NCBI GenBank assembly: GCA_963809875.1
Contig: CAWELC010000002.1
Coordinates: 62,001-126,000, forward strand
Direction of reading: 5' to 3'
DNA: 64,000 nt
Source of the DNA: JAFGAS01 sp963809875
GTDB taxonomy: Bacteria; Desulfobacterota; Zymogenia; Zymogenales; Zymogenaceae
Below the pieces are notes generated by a model that was not told the DNA's origin, ran no database searches, and saw nothing but the letters and a program-made list of their open reading frames with translations. Position 1 is the stretch's first letter; the number at the start of each line of letters is the position of its first letter. A program made the translations under genes and the position numbers. Shown here piece after piece: positions 45,579 to 55,270 of the stretch.

Positions 45579-46625
45579 ATGAGACAGCCGGTCAAAGTCG
45601 TCGTGTGGGGAACGGGGCAGATGGGGACAGGGATCATAAAACTCGTTCTGGAGAAAGAGGGGATGGAGCTTGCCGGCGTGGTGTCGGCGCGCAGCGAGAG
45701 GGAGGGGGCGGACGTGGGTAGTATCATCGGCGCCCAAAAACCGATGGGCCTTGCGGTATCCACCGACGCCAAGGGGCTGCTTGCCAAAATCAGGCCCGAC
45801 GTTGTGCTTCACGCCACCACGTCCCGGGTGGCCGATGCCTTTCCCGAGCTTGAGATAGCGCTCGGCGCCGGCGCAAACGTCATCTCGATCGCCGAGGAGA
45901 TGAGCTTTCCCCGCTGCGGCTCGCCCGAGCTCTCCGACGCAATCGATGCGCTGGCCAGGAAGAACAAGGTCTCGATACTGGGCACCGGCATCAACCCCGG
46001 GTTCGTCCTGGACCTGCTGGTCATCGCGCTGACAGGGGTCTGTTTCCGGGTCGATTCTATCACGGCCCGACGAGTCAACGATCTGTCGCCCTACGGGCCG
46101 TCCGTCCTCAGGACCCAGGGCGTGGGGATCACTCCCGAACAGTTCCATAAGGGGGTGGCGGACGGATCGGTGGTGGGGCACTTCGGCTTTCCCGAATCCA
46201 TCAGCATGATCGCACGAAGCCTGGGTTGGGAGATCGAGAGGATCGAGCAGACCCGGGAGCCCATTGTGAGCCAGGTCGCGCGAAAGACCCCCTTTGTCAC
46301 CATCACGCCGGGGCTCACGGCGGGCTGCAAACACACCGGGATCGGCTACATGAAAGGAAAGCCGGTCATCACCCTCATCCATCCCCAGCAGGTGCACCCC
46401 GGCCTCGCCGACGTGACGACGGGCGACTATATCGAGATCGCGGGACACCCCAAGGTCTCATTTTCCGGCTCGCCGGAGATCCCCGGCGGCGTCGGGACGG
46501 AAGCGCTGGCGGTGAACATGATCCCGCAGATTATCAATGCCGCCCCCGGCCTCTATTCGATGGCCGATCTGCCGGTGCCGGCGGCGATCATGGGGGACGT
46601 CAGGAAGCTCATCGGAGGCGCCTAA
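45579..46625 (+). CDS. ord: 2,4-diaminopentanoate dehydrogenase
   Basis: 348 residues. NAD(P)-dependent oxidative deamination of 2,4-diaminopentanoate to 2-amino-4-oxopentanoate, a step of ornithine fermentation (known from Clostridium sticklandii Ord). N-terminal Rossmann domain: VKVVVWGTGQMGTGIIKLVLEKEGMEL, VVSARSEREGADVGSIIG, DVVLHATTS. Central catalytic region: ISIAEEMSFP and GTGINPGFVLDLLVIALTGV, a dihydrodipicolinate-reductase-like C-terminus. It ends INAAPGLYSMADLPVPAAIMGDVRKLI, diagnostic of this enzyme. The AGGGAGG ribosome site is at good spacing. First gene of the operon. Confidence 0.9.
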   Translation: MRQPVKVVVWGTGQMGTGIIKLVLEKEGMELAGVVSARSEREGADVGSIIGAQKPMGLAVSTDAKGLLAKIRPDVVLHATTSRVADAFPELEIALGAGANVISIAEEMSFPRCGSPELSDAIDALARKNKVSILGTGINPGFVLDLLVIALTGVCFRVDSITARRVNDLSPYGPSVLRTQGVGITPEQFHKGVADGSVVGHFGFPESISMIARSLGWEIERIEQTREPIVSQVARKTPFVTITPGLTAGCKHTGIGYMKGKPVITLIHPQQVHPGLADVTTGDYIEIAGHPKVSFSGSPEIPGGVGTEALAVNMIPQIINAAPGLYSMADLPVPAAIMGDVRKLIGGA

Positions 46626-46627
46626 TC

Positions 46628-46948
46628 ATGGGAGATATCGTCAAAAAAGGGCAATGGGTCGAGGTCTACCGGGTCGTCCTTTCTCCCGAGAAGCGCGCCC
46701 CCCAGGTCCCGGACGACACGAAGAAGGTCCCCCTTGAGATGCGGGTCAAGGGGTTCCTCGAGCGGGACGCGAAGATCGGCGATGAGGCCGTCATCACCAC
46801 TGCCGCCGGCAGAAAAATCTCCGGCAGGCTCGATGCGGTCAACCCGGCCTACACCCACGGGTTCGGGGAGCCGATCGGCGAGCTGATCGGCATCGGCCGG
46901 GAGGTGCGCGGCATCCTCGCTGAACACAAGAAAGAAGGGAGGGGGTAG
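46628..46948 (+). CDS. ortA: 2-amino-4-ketopentanoate thiolase, alpha subunit
   Basis: 106 residues; small partner subunit of the PLP-dependent AKP thiolase, which splits 2-amino-4-oxopentanoate with CoA into alanine and acetyl-CoA. The family shows KKGQWVEVYRVVLSPEKRAPQVPDDTKKVPLEMRVKGFLERDAKIGDEAVITTAAGRKISGRL. A NPAYTHGFGEPIGELIGIG stretch near the end is typical. Start two bases after the ord stop, so translation is coupled. A Lys-rich tail follows. Confidence 0.88.
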   Translation: MGDIVKKGQWVEVYRVVLSPEKRAPQVPDDTKKVPLEMRVKGFLERDAKIGDEAVITTAAGRKISGRLDAVNPAYTHGFGEPIGELIGIGREVRGILAEHKKEGRG

Positions 46949-46953
46949 CGGTC

Positions 46954-48357
46954 ATGGAAGAGAGGGGATACGCTGCGGTCATGGCCAGAAAGGCCGAGGT
47001 CATGAAGAAATCGGTGGGCATCGACTACGATCTTTTTACCACCGGCGCCCTGTCCTTTGACTACGAGGGGATGATGACGGCCACCGGCTACACCATCGAC
47101 GAGGTCGCCCGCATCCAGGCCGAAACGGCGGTCGGCAACACGCCGCTGGTGGAGCTCGGCAATCTCACGGAGCTTGCCCGGGCGGTCTCTCCGGCCGGCA
47201 TGGGGGCCCGGATCTTCGTCAAAGACGAGGCGCAGAACCCCTCGGGCTCCTTCAAGGATCGGCGGGCGTCCATCTCGATCTACGAGGCGAAAAAGAAGGG
47301 ATATCCCGGGGTTTCGGCCGCCACCTCCGGAAACTACGGCGCGGCCGTCGCCTCCCAGGCGGCAAAACGCGGTCTGGGCTGCATCATCGTCCAGGAGGCC
47401 TTCGACTCGCGGGGCGTGGCCCAGCCCGAGATCGCCGAAAAGACCCGCGCGTGCGAGGCCTACGGGGCCGAGGTGATCCGGCTTTCCGTCGGGCCGGAGC
47501 TCTTCTACGTCTTCCTGACCATCCTCATGGAGACCGGCTACTTCAACGCCTCCCTCTACACACCCTTTTCCGTCCTCGGTATCGAGACCCTCGGTTTCGA
47601 GATCGCCCGGGAGATCAAGGCGCGCGAGGGGCGGTTTCCCGATGCGGTCATCGCGACGCATGCCGGCGGCGGCAACGTCACCGGCACGGGCCGGGGGCTT
47701 GCAAAGGCGGGGGCCGCCGGGACACAGCTCGTGGCGGCCAGCGTCGACCTCTCGGGCCTGCACATGGCCTCGGATACCGATTTTAACCGGAAGTCGTTTA
47801 CCACCGGGCACACCGGCTTCGGCATCCCCTTTGCCACGTGGCCCGACCGGGCCGACGTGCCCAGGAACGCCGCCCGGCCGCTGCGCTACCTGGACCGCTT
47901 CGTGACCGTGACCCAGGGGGAGGTCTTCTACATCACGCAGTGCCTGGCCGAGCTCGAGGGGATGGAACGGGGGCCCGCCGGCAACACGTCGCTGACGGCG
48001 GCCTTTGCCATCGCCCGGACCCTGCCGAAAGACCGGATAGTCGTCGTGCAGGAGACCGAGTATACGGGGGCCGGAAAACACCCCTACGCCCAGCTCAACC
48101 TGGCGCGACAGATGGGAGTCGAGGTACGGCGGGGCGACCCGAAGGAGAACGTCCCGGGGAAGGCGATCGTCATTCCGCGGGAGCCGTCCCAGATTGCGGT
48201 GGTCGACGTGGATCTCGACCGGCTCCGGCGCTCCTACCTCAAGAACGCGAGGGAGGGCCTCAGGCAGGGAGAGCTCGTCACCGATACGGACGTGGCGTTC
48301 CTGGCCGCCGATATCAGGGCGACCCAGGACTACGTCCGCGCAGCGATGGGGATATAG
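46954..48357 (+). CDS. ortB: 2-amino-4-ketopentanoate thiolase, beta (PLP) subunit
   Basis: 467 residues of fold-type II PLP enzyme, related to threonine synthase. The PLP lysine sits in GSFKDRRAS (about residues 95-103), followed by SGNYGAAVASQAAKRGL. The phosphate-binding glycine loop is HAGGGNVTGTGRGL. Together with OrtA it cleaves 2-amino-4-oxopentanoate to alanine and acetyl-CoA. Ribosome site GGAGGGGG lies 10 bases before the ATG. About 110 bases separate it from oraS, the largest gap inside the operon. Confidence 0.9.
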   Translation: MEERGYAAVMARKAEVMKKSVGIDYDLFTTGALSFDYEGMMTATGYTIDEVARIQAETAVGNTPLVELGNLTELARAVSPAGMGARIFVKDEAQNPSGSFKDRRASISIYEAKKKGYPGVSAATSGNYGAAVASQAAKRGLGCIIVQEAFDSRGVAQPEIAEKTRACEAYGAEVIRLSVGPELFYVFLTILMETGYFNASLYTPFSVLGIETLGFEIAREIKAREGRFPDAVIATHAGGGNVTGTGRGLAKAGAAGTQLVAASVDLSGLHMASDTDFNRKSFTTGHTGFGIPFATWPDRADVPRNAARPLRYLDRFVTVTQGEVFYITQCLAELEGMERGPAGNTSLTAAFAIARTLPKDRIVVVQETEYTGAGKHPYAQLNLARQMGVEVRRGDPKENVPGKAIVIPREPSQIAVVDVDLDRLRRSYLKNAREGLRQGELVTDTDVAFLAADIRATQDYVRAAMGI

Positions 48358-48462
48358 GCGATCCGGGGCACGCCTTCGCGGATAACCCCGTGGGCGGTCG
48401 GTGCCGCCCGGAGGACCGGGTGGCACCATATTGAAACATAACAGGTGAGCGAGATAGACGCC

Positions 48463-48804
48463 ATGGAACAATCGGATACGTACGAAGAGCAGAAAAAGCA
48501 CCTTGCCGGGCTCTCCGACGACCAGCTGAAGGACTATTTCTGGGAGCTCATCGACCGGATCATGGAGCCGATCGTCGAAGAAGCCCGGACCCATACGTCG
48601 CCCTCCATCGAGCGCTCGGTGCTGCTGCGTATGGGTTTTTCGAGCATCGAGGCCAAGGCCCTCGTCACGATGATCGCCGAAAGGGGGCTCCTGGGGCACG
48701 GCGCGGGAAACCTCGTGCTGAAGGTCGCCACAAAGCGCGGCCTGGATATCAGGGGGGCGGGCCTGGCCCTTATCAACGGTTCCCATTGGGATGAACTCGC
48801 ATGA
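48463..48804 (+). CDS. oraS: D-ornithine 4,5-aminomutase, small subunit
   Basis: 113 residues from ATG 48463 (MEQSDTYEEQKKHLAG). Family signature: LSDDQLKDYFWELIDRIMEPI, then TSPSIERSVLLRMGFSSIEAKALV, GLLGHGAGNLVLKVATKRGLDIRGAGLALINGSHWDEL. OraS and OraE together form the B12/PLP mutase. A GTG at 48445 could add six residues, but AGGTGAG at about 48443 suits the ATG. Its stop overlaps the oraE start (ATGA). Confidence 0.92.
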   Translation: MEQSDTYEEQKKHLAGLSDDQLKDYFWELIDRIMEPIVEEARTHTSPSIERSVLLRMGFSSIEAKALVTMIAERGLLGHGAGNLVLKVATKRGLDIRGAGLALINGSHWDELA

Positions 48805-50997
48805 AGCCGCTTGATCCGAAAAAGAAGATTGATATCTCCGAGGTCCTCAGAGACCTCGAAAGCTACCGCCCCCGTCGCAAGGGATGGGTCTGGAGGGAGA
48901 AGGTCGCCGATCAGAAGATCGGTCCCTTCGTCTGCAAAGACACCACGAAGAATCTCAAGAACTCCGTCCCGCTGCCGTCGGCCCACTACTTCGGGAACAT
49001 CGACCCCCAGTGCGACTTCGTGGTGACCACCGAGATCGCCTCGGGCCGCTTCGAGGACGACATCCGGCGCATGCGGATGGCCGCCTGGCACGGCGCCGAT
49101 CACATCATGGTCATCCGCACGACGGGCCAATCCCACTATGACGGGCTGATCGAGGGGACGCCCGAGGGAGTGGGGGGGGTGCCCGATCACCCGAAAGCAG
49201 GTCAGGGCGACGCGCAAGGCCCTCGACGCCATTGAGGACGAGGTGGGCCGTCCCATCAACTTCCACTCCTACGTCAGCGGCGTGGCCGGGCCTGAGATCG
49301 CCGTCCTCTTTTCCGAGGAGGGGGTCAACGGGGCGCACCAGGACCCGCAGTATAATGTCCTCTACCGGAACATCAATATGCACCGCTCGTTCGTGGATGC
49401 GGCCTGCGCAAAGATGATCATGGCCGACGGCGGGATCCTCCAGATCGACGGGGCGCACAACGCCAACGCCACCGCCCGCGAGGCCTGGAAGGTGCTGCCC
49501 GAGCTCCTCGTCCAGCATGGGATCAACTCGGCCTTTTCGCTGTCGTCGGGGATGAAAAAGGAGCAGATCGCGCTCTCCACCGTTCCCCCCACGGCGCCCC
49601 CGGCCCCGAAGCTCTTCCTCGACCTCCCCTACGCGGTGGCCCTGCGCGACTTTTTCGCCGGCTTCAAGATGCGCGCCCAGCAGAACACCCGCTACATGGA
49701 GGCCGACACCGCCGAGGCCACCATCACGCACGTCCTGGATACCCTCATCTCCCGCCTGACGTCGGCCGACATCCAGAGCACCATCACCCCCGACGAAGGG
49801 CGCAACGTCCCCTGGCACTATAACAACATCCTCGGCGTCAACACGGCGCGCCAGACCCTCATGGGGCTCGACGGTTTGACGGATCTGGTCGAGCTGAAAA
49901 GGGACGGGGCCATGTCCGAAAAGGTCCGCGAGATCAAGGAGCGCGCGGTGCTGTTCCTGGAGGAGATCATCCGGATGGGCGGGTACTTCGCCGCCGTCCA
50001 GAAGGGTTCCTTCGTCGACTCCGGGTACTTCCCCGAGCGCCACTGCGACGGCATCGCCCGGGACCCGGCCGGGGGGGTGGCGGCGGGAACCATCGTGAAG
50101 CGGGAGGATGACTACCTGGCGCCGGTCTGCAGCCATTTCGGCTACAACAACCTTCCCGCCGGGACCGCGAAGGCGTGCGACCTCATCTCCGGGCTGCACG
50201 CTTCTGCGCGCCCGAAAAGATCGTCTACGTGGACGAGCTGGACGACGTCGACAACGTCGATCGCCGCTGCCAAACGGGGCGGTCGGAGGCCGCCGAAGGT
50301 CTCATCCGTCCCGAGGTGGAGTGGGCGGGCGACGGCATCGTGGTCGTGACACTCTTCATCCCCGAGAAGCCCGAGGTGGCCGAGGCGGCAGCCCTGGTCA
50401 TGGCCGAAAAGATGGGGCTTTCCTCCCCCGAGGTCATATCGCGCCGGCTCATCCATCCCGCCGAGGGGAGCCTCTTTGAGGTCAAGGGGCGGCTCGATTT
50501 TGCCGTAAAGAAGAGCGAGCTGGTCATCCCGAAGAAGGAGGTCGCTCATCCCGGAGGAGGAGATCGTTTCGTTCGTGCGGGAGCGCAAGATATCGCTGGT
50601 GGCGGCGACCGTCGGGGAGGACGAGCACTCGGTGGGGATGCGCGAGATCATCGACATCAAGCACGGCGGCGTGGAGAAATACGGGTTCGTCTGCCACTAC
50701 CTGGGGACGTCGGTGCCCATCGACAAGGTGCTGTCGGCGGCCCAGGAGACGGGGTCCGCGGTCGTGCTCATCTCGACCATCATCAGCCACAACGACATCC
50801 ACCGCGTCAACATGAAGAGGCTTGCCGATCTTGCGGTCGAGCGGGGGATCAGGGACCGGCTGCTGTTGATTGCCGGCGGGACGCAGGTCACCAACGAGGC
50901 GGCCGTGGCCTCGGGCCTCGACGCGGGGTTCGGACGGGGCACCAAGGGCCACCACGTGGCGAGCTTTATCGTCAAGAAGATGAGAGAAAAAAAATAG
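48801..50997 (+). CDS. oraE: D-ornithine 4,5-aminomutase, large B12/PLP subunit (three frameshifts)
   Basis: About 732 residues after joining the pieces. Converts D-ornithine to 2,4-diaminopentanoate with adenosylcobalamin and PLP. The barrel domain shows PSAHYFGNIDPQCDFVVTTEIASGRFEDDIRRMRMAAWHGADHIMVIRTTGQSHYDGLIEGT, GRPINFHSYVSGVAGPEIAV, and HQDPQYNVLYRNIN. Later come TVPPTAPPAPKLFLDLPYAVALRDFF and ITPDEGRNVPWHYNN. The C-terminal Rossmann domain has the cobalamin DxHxxG motif as DEHSVG and HYLGTSVPIDK. Frame breaks lie near 49183, 50195 and 50547, each an extra or missing base. Not programmed shifts: no slippery heptamer with a stem-loop was noticed. Confidence 0.93.
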
Positions 50998-51051
50998 AGT
51001 GGCGCGGCGCGCTTCTTTCCCGCGCTCCAGGGGGCAAGCAAGATCTCTCCG

Positions 51052-52395
51052 ATGAAATCACCCGATATCCTCGTGGCCGAGATCGGCAGCACCATCACGA
51101 AGCTCTCGGCGTTCTCCGGGATGCAGACGGCGCGGCCCGTGTTCCTCGGCCAGGGGATCGCCCTGACGAGCGTCCCCCAGGGGGACGTGACGATCGGCCT
51201 TGCGGGCGCCGCCGACGACCTCACGTCCCGTTTCGGGATAGAGACGGGCGAGCTCGGGCGCGACGTCGAGTTTCTTGCCGTCTCCTCGGCGGCGGGCGGG
51301 CTCAGGATGACGGTCCACGGGCTGACCCGGGATATGACGCTCAGGGCCGCCCGGGAGGCGTCCCTCGGGGCGGGGGCGGTGGTCGTCTACACGACGGCGG
51401 GAGCCATCACGACCGATGACGCAGCCAGGATAAAGGAACACGCCCCGAAGCTGATCCTGCTCTCCGGCGGGGTGGATTATGGAGAGCGCGATATCATCGT
51501 CAACAACGCCCGGGTGCTGGCCTCCATGGGCGCCACACATATCCCGGTCGTCTACGCCGGCAACGTCGCCACCAGGGACGAGGTCACGCGCATATTCGTG
51601 GAAGCGGGCATCGAGGTCTTCGTGACCGAGAACGTATATCCGAAGATCGACGAGCTCAACGTAGGCCCGACGCGATCGGTCATCCAGGACGTGTTCGCCC
51701 GGCACATCGTCACGGCTCCCGGTATGGAGCGGATCAAGGAAATGGCCCACGGCTCGGTCATCCCGACGCCCGGAGCGGTGCTCTGGGCGGCCGAGATCCT
51801 CTATGACGAGATCGGGGACCTTCTGGTAGTGGACGTGGGGGGGGCGACGACCGACGTCCACTCCGTAACGGAGGGCTCCCAGAAGCTGGCCGCGATCACG
51901 GTCTGGCCGGAGCCGTTGTCCAAGCGGACGGTGGAAGGCGACCTGGGCGTCTATATAAACGCCCAACACGTCATCGAGGAGTCGCAGGGAGCCATCGCCG
52001 ATGACCGAGACGTGACGCCGATGCCCCGCACGGACCCGGAGCGCGAGCGGGTCGCGCTTCTCACCCGATGGGCGGTGGATCTCTCGATCTGGAGGCACGC
52101 GGGGACCGTGAAGGTATCCTACGGGGCATACGGCAAGAGCGAGATCGTGGAAGGCCGCGACCTCACCCAGGTGAAGCATCTCATCGGAACGGGGGGGGCG
52201 CTCACGAGACTTCCCGGCGGGGCCGAGATATTGAGACATATCCGCCGCGACCCCCACAAACGGAAACTCCTGCCGCCCGCCGGGGCGCGCGTCCTCATCG
52301 ACGCGGATTATATCATGGCGGCCGCGGGCATCATGGGAAGGCTCCACCGGAAGGCGGCGGCCTCCCTGCTTCTGGCAGGCATGGGGATCAACTGA
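51052..52395 (+). CDS. GlmL/MutL-like ASKHA ATPase (mutase-associated)
   Basis: 447 residues. The ASKHA fold reads ILVAEIGSTITKLSAF (phosphate 1), VVYTTAGAITTDDA, LILLSGGVDYGERD and LLVVDVGGATTDVHSV (phosphate 2). Related to MutL/GlmL proteins encoded next to B12-dependent glutamate mutase and aminomutases, thought to help replace damaged cobalamin. Here it lies directly behind oraE and ahead of the racemase, as in clostridial ornithine clusters. A chaperone or reactivase role is an inference from family and location. Confidence 0.85.
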   Translation: MKSPDILVAEIGSTITKLSAFSGMQTARPVFLGQGIALTSVPQGDVTIGLAGAADDLTSRFGIETGELGRDVEFLAVSSAAGGLRMTVHGLTRDMTLRAAREASLGAGAVVVYTTAGAITTDDAARIKEHAPKLILLSGGVDYGERDIIVNNARVLASMGATHIPVVYAGNVATRDEVTRIFVEAGIEVFVTENVYPKIDELNVGPTRSVIQDVFARHIVTAPGMERIKEMAHGSVIPTPGAVLWAAEILYDEIGDLLVVDVGGATTDVHSVTEGSQKLAAITVWPEPLSKRTVEGDLGVYINAQHVIEESQGAIADDRDVTPMPRTDPERERVALLTRWAVDLSIWRHAGTVKVSYGAYGKSEIVEGRDLTQVKHLIGTGGALTRLPGGAEILRHIRRDPHKRKLLPPAGARVLIDADYIMAAAGIMGRLHRKAAASLLLAGMGIN

Positions 52396-52397
52396 CC

Positions 52398-54409
52398 ATG
52401 TCCGGACCGTACGTCACCATAGACCTCGAAAAGATCCAGGCTAACGCCCGGGTCATTACCGACGTGTGCGCCGCCCACGGCATCGAGGTCACCGGCGTCA
52501 CGAAGGTGACCTGCGGGATGCCCTCGGTGGCCCGGGCGATGCTGGCAGGCGGCGTGACGAGCATCGGGGAATCGCGGATGGAGAACATCCGCCGCCTCAA
52601 AGTGAGCGGCATCAACGCCCCGATGATGCTGCTCAGGATCCCGCCGCTCTCGGCCGTGGACGAGATCGTGACCTCGGTCGATATCAGCCTCAACTCGGAG
52701 CTTTCGGTTATCGAGGCGCTTTCTCTGGCGGCCGCGCGCCGGGGTATCGTCCACGACATCATCCTCATGGTTGACCTCGGGGACCTGAGGGAGGGGATAT
52801 GGCCTGACGACCTCATGCCGATCGCCTCGGAGGTGGTGAAGCTTGCGGGCGTGCGCATCGTCGGCATCGGCACCAACCTCTCGTGCTACGGCGGCATCAT
52901 CCCGACCTGCGGCAACATGGACGAGCTGGTCTATTACGCCGACGAGATCGAGGGAAAGTTCGGGCTTTCGCTTGCCTACCTCTCGGGGGGCAATTCCAGC
53001 TCATTGTCGCTCATTGCCGAGGGAGGGATGCCCGCCCGGATCAACCACGTGCGGATAGGCGAGGGAATGCTCCTGGGCAGGGAAACGGTCGAGCGGCGGC
53101 CGTGGCCGGGGACGTCCCAGGATGCCTTCGTGCTCAGGGCGGAGGTGATCGAGCTCAAGGAGAAGCCGTCGGTCCCCATCGGCCAGCGGGGCCAGGACGC
53201 CTTCGGGGGGACGCCCACGTTTACGGGAACGGCGTCCGATCACCTGGAAGGGGCGCGGCGGGAGATGACCAGGGCGATCCTCAACGTCGGACGGGAAGAC
53301 GTCCTGGTCGAGGGACTGGAGCCCATCGACGCCCGTCTGACCATCCTGGGCGCTTCCAGTGACCATCTGATCATCGACGTGACGCAGGCGGGCGGCGGGG
53401 TTGCCCTCGGGGGCGAGCTGGAATTTCTCATGAACTACGGGGCGCTCCTTGCCGCCATGACCTCGTCATACGTGGAAAAGAGGCCGATCATGAGAGCCGA
53501 GGATATAATGAACATGAGGGGTGTCGCGATCATTGGTGTGCCGAGCTGGGTGGGGGCGCTGGAGCCGGGTACGGACGCAGCACCGCGGGCGCTGAGGGAA
53601 ACGGGCCTGGCCGCAAAGCTCGCCTCCCTCGGGCTTGCCGCCGAGGAGCGCGGTGACGTTGCAGTCAACGAATCGATACGCGGGGACGACTATGACCAGA
53701 ACGTCCGCGAGGTGGCCGGCATCGCCGCGGGGACGGCCGATCTCGTCGAGCGCGCGGTTTCCGACGGGCTGGTCCCGCTTGTCCTCGGGGGTGACCACAG
53801 CGCGGCCCTGGGAGTATTGGTCGGGCTCTCGCGCGTGCTGTCCCCGTTCGGACTGATCTGGTTTGACGCCCACGGTGATTTCACGGTCCCCGACGGGACG
53901 GGCGATACCAGGATAAGCCGCATGGTGCTTGGCGCGGCCCTGGGCTACGGCGACGAGCGACTCAGGATGCCGGGCGCCCGGACGCCCCTGGTCTCACCCG
54001 AGAACATCGTGATCGTCGGCCTGAGGGACGTGACCGAGGGCGAGTCGAGACTCCTGGCGGAGTCCGGCGTCACCATCTTCACCATGGAGGATATCGACGC
54101 CCTCGGGATCAAGGAGGTCATGTATCGATCGCTTCGGGCGCGGGCACCGCGACCAGGGGAATTCACGTCAGCTTCGATATAGACGTGGTGGACGTCCAGA
54201 CGGCACCGGGAGTGAACGAGCCGGTCATGGGCGGCATCACCTACCGCGAAACGCATCTGGCCATGGAGCTTCTGGCCCAATCCGGACTGATGCGCTCGAT
54301 GGACGTGGCGGGCGTCAACATGGAGGCCGACCCGGAGGGCAAGACGGCGCACGTCGCCGTCGAATTCATCCTTTCGGCGTTCGGCAAGAAGATTTTGGGG
54401 AGATCATGA
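52398..54409 (+). CDS. Ornithine racemase fused to an arginase-family domain (one frameshift)
   Basis: About 670 residues. Residues 1 to about 365: PLP-dependent alanine-racemase-fold ornithine racemase, beginning MSGPYVTIDLEKIQANARVI, with the PLP lysine in VTGVTKVTCG, then RIPPLSAVDEIV, LSGGNSSSLSLI and HVRIGEGMLLGRETV. It ends MNYGALLAAMTSSYVEK. With no stop it runs through KRPIMRAEDIMNMRGVAIIGVPSW into an arginase/agmatinase domain carrying the metal ligands GGDHSAALG, WFDAHGDF and, after a break near 54155, VSFDIDVVD. Product: arginine to L-ornithine, then D-ornithine. The junction has a GAGG-5-ATG (53505) that could serve as a separate ribosome site, so two genes joined by an error are possible. 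Confidence 0.8.
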
Positions 54410-55252
54410 GAAAGCCCATAGACGATACGGTGGTATACCTCGAACAGCTCGGGCTGACCCAGTACGAGGCAAAGGTTTATCTTGCGCTGCTTTCGGAGCA
54501 TCCGGCCACCGCCTATACGATATCGCGCCGGTCGGCGGTCCCCCACTCGCGGGTCTACGAGGTGGCGCGCCGCCTGATGGCAAAGGGGTACGTCGTCTGC
54601 CAGAATACCAACCCCGACCGGTTCTCGCCGCTGTCTCCCCGGGAGCTGGTGGGCAAGCTTGCCGGCGAGCATGAGCGGATCGTCGCCGAGCTCAAGCAGC
54701 GGCTCGACGCGATCCCCTTCAGGTCGGACTTCGATCCGGTCTGGAACATCAACAGCCGGGAAGGGGCGCTGTCCAAGGCGCGAGAGATCATCAGGCGAGG
54801 CCCAGCGAAAGATCTACATCGGCGTCTGGGACGAGGAGCTGGGCGACCTGGTCGATGATCTGAGGGGCGCCAATGCCCGGGGGGTTGACATCGTATTTCT
54901 TATCTACGGCACTGCGTCGGTGGATTTCGGGCGCGCCTTCTACCATGATACGTCCTCGATCAAGGAAATTGCGTATCTGGGCAGAAACGTCGATATCGTC
55001 GCCGACTCGTCGGCGGCCGTCAGCGGGTGGCTCGGCACGGAGATGACCAACGGGGAGCCGAAAGAAGGCGGCGATCCGAAGTACTTCAACTGCCAGGTCA
55101 TCTGGACGAAAAACCGGGGGCTCATCAACGTCATCGAGGGATATATCATCCATGATTTTTACCTTGCGGAAATACTCGGCGTCTTCAGAGGCGAGATCGA
55201 GGGTGTATTCGGCGCTAATATGAAGGCGCTTCGGAACAAATATCGCGGATAA
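54406..55252 (+). CDS. TrmB-family transcriptional regulator (one frameshift)
   Basis: About 280 residues. N-terminal winged helix with the TrmB signature LEQLGLTQYEAKVYLALLSEHPATAYTISRRSAVPHSRVYEVARRLMAKGYV (residues 10-62). A break near 54798 separates it from the sugar- or ligand-binding-type C-terminal domain QRKIYIGVWDEELGDLVDDLRGANARGVDIVFLIYG and FYHDTSSIKEIAYLGRNVDIVADSSAA. The ATG overlaps the arginase stop (ATGA). TrmB regulators sense metabolites; here probable control of the ornithine operon through the 45445-45464 palindrome. Confidence 0.85.
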
Positions 55253-55270
55253 TCACGGGAGGAGTCGGTC

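Noticed and set aside
46849..48786. 645-codon antisense frame opposite ortB and oraS
   Set aside because: High-GC shadow frame; the plus strand carries clear OrtB and OraS motifs.
48801..50997. Programmed frameshifting in oraE
   Set aside because: Three breaks of the same kind as in many unrelated neighbouring genes, with no slippery site plus pseudoknot noticed; sequence error is simpler.
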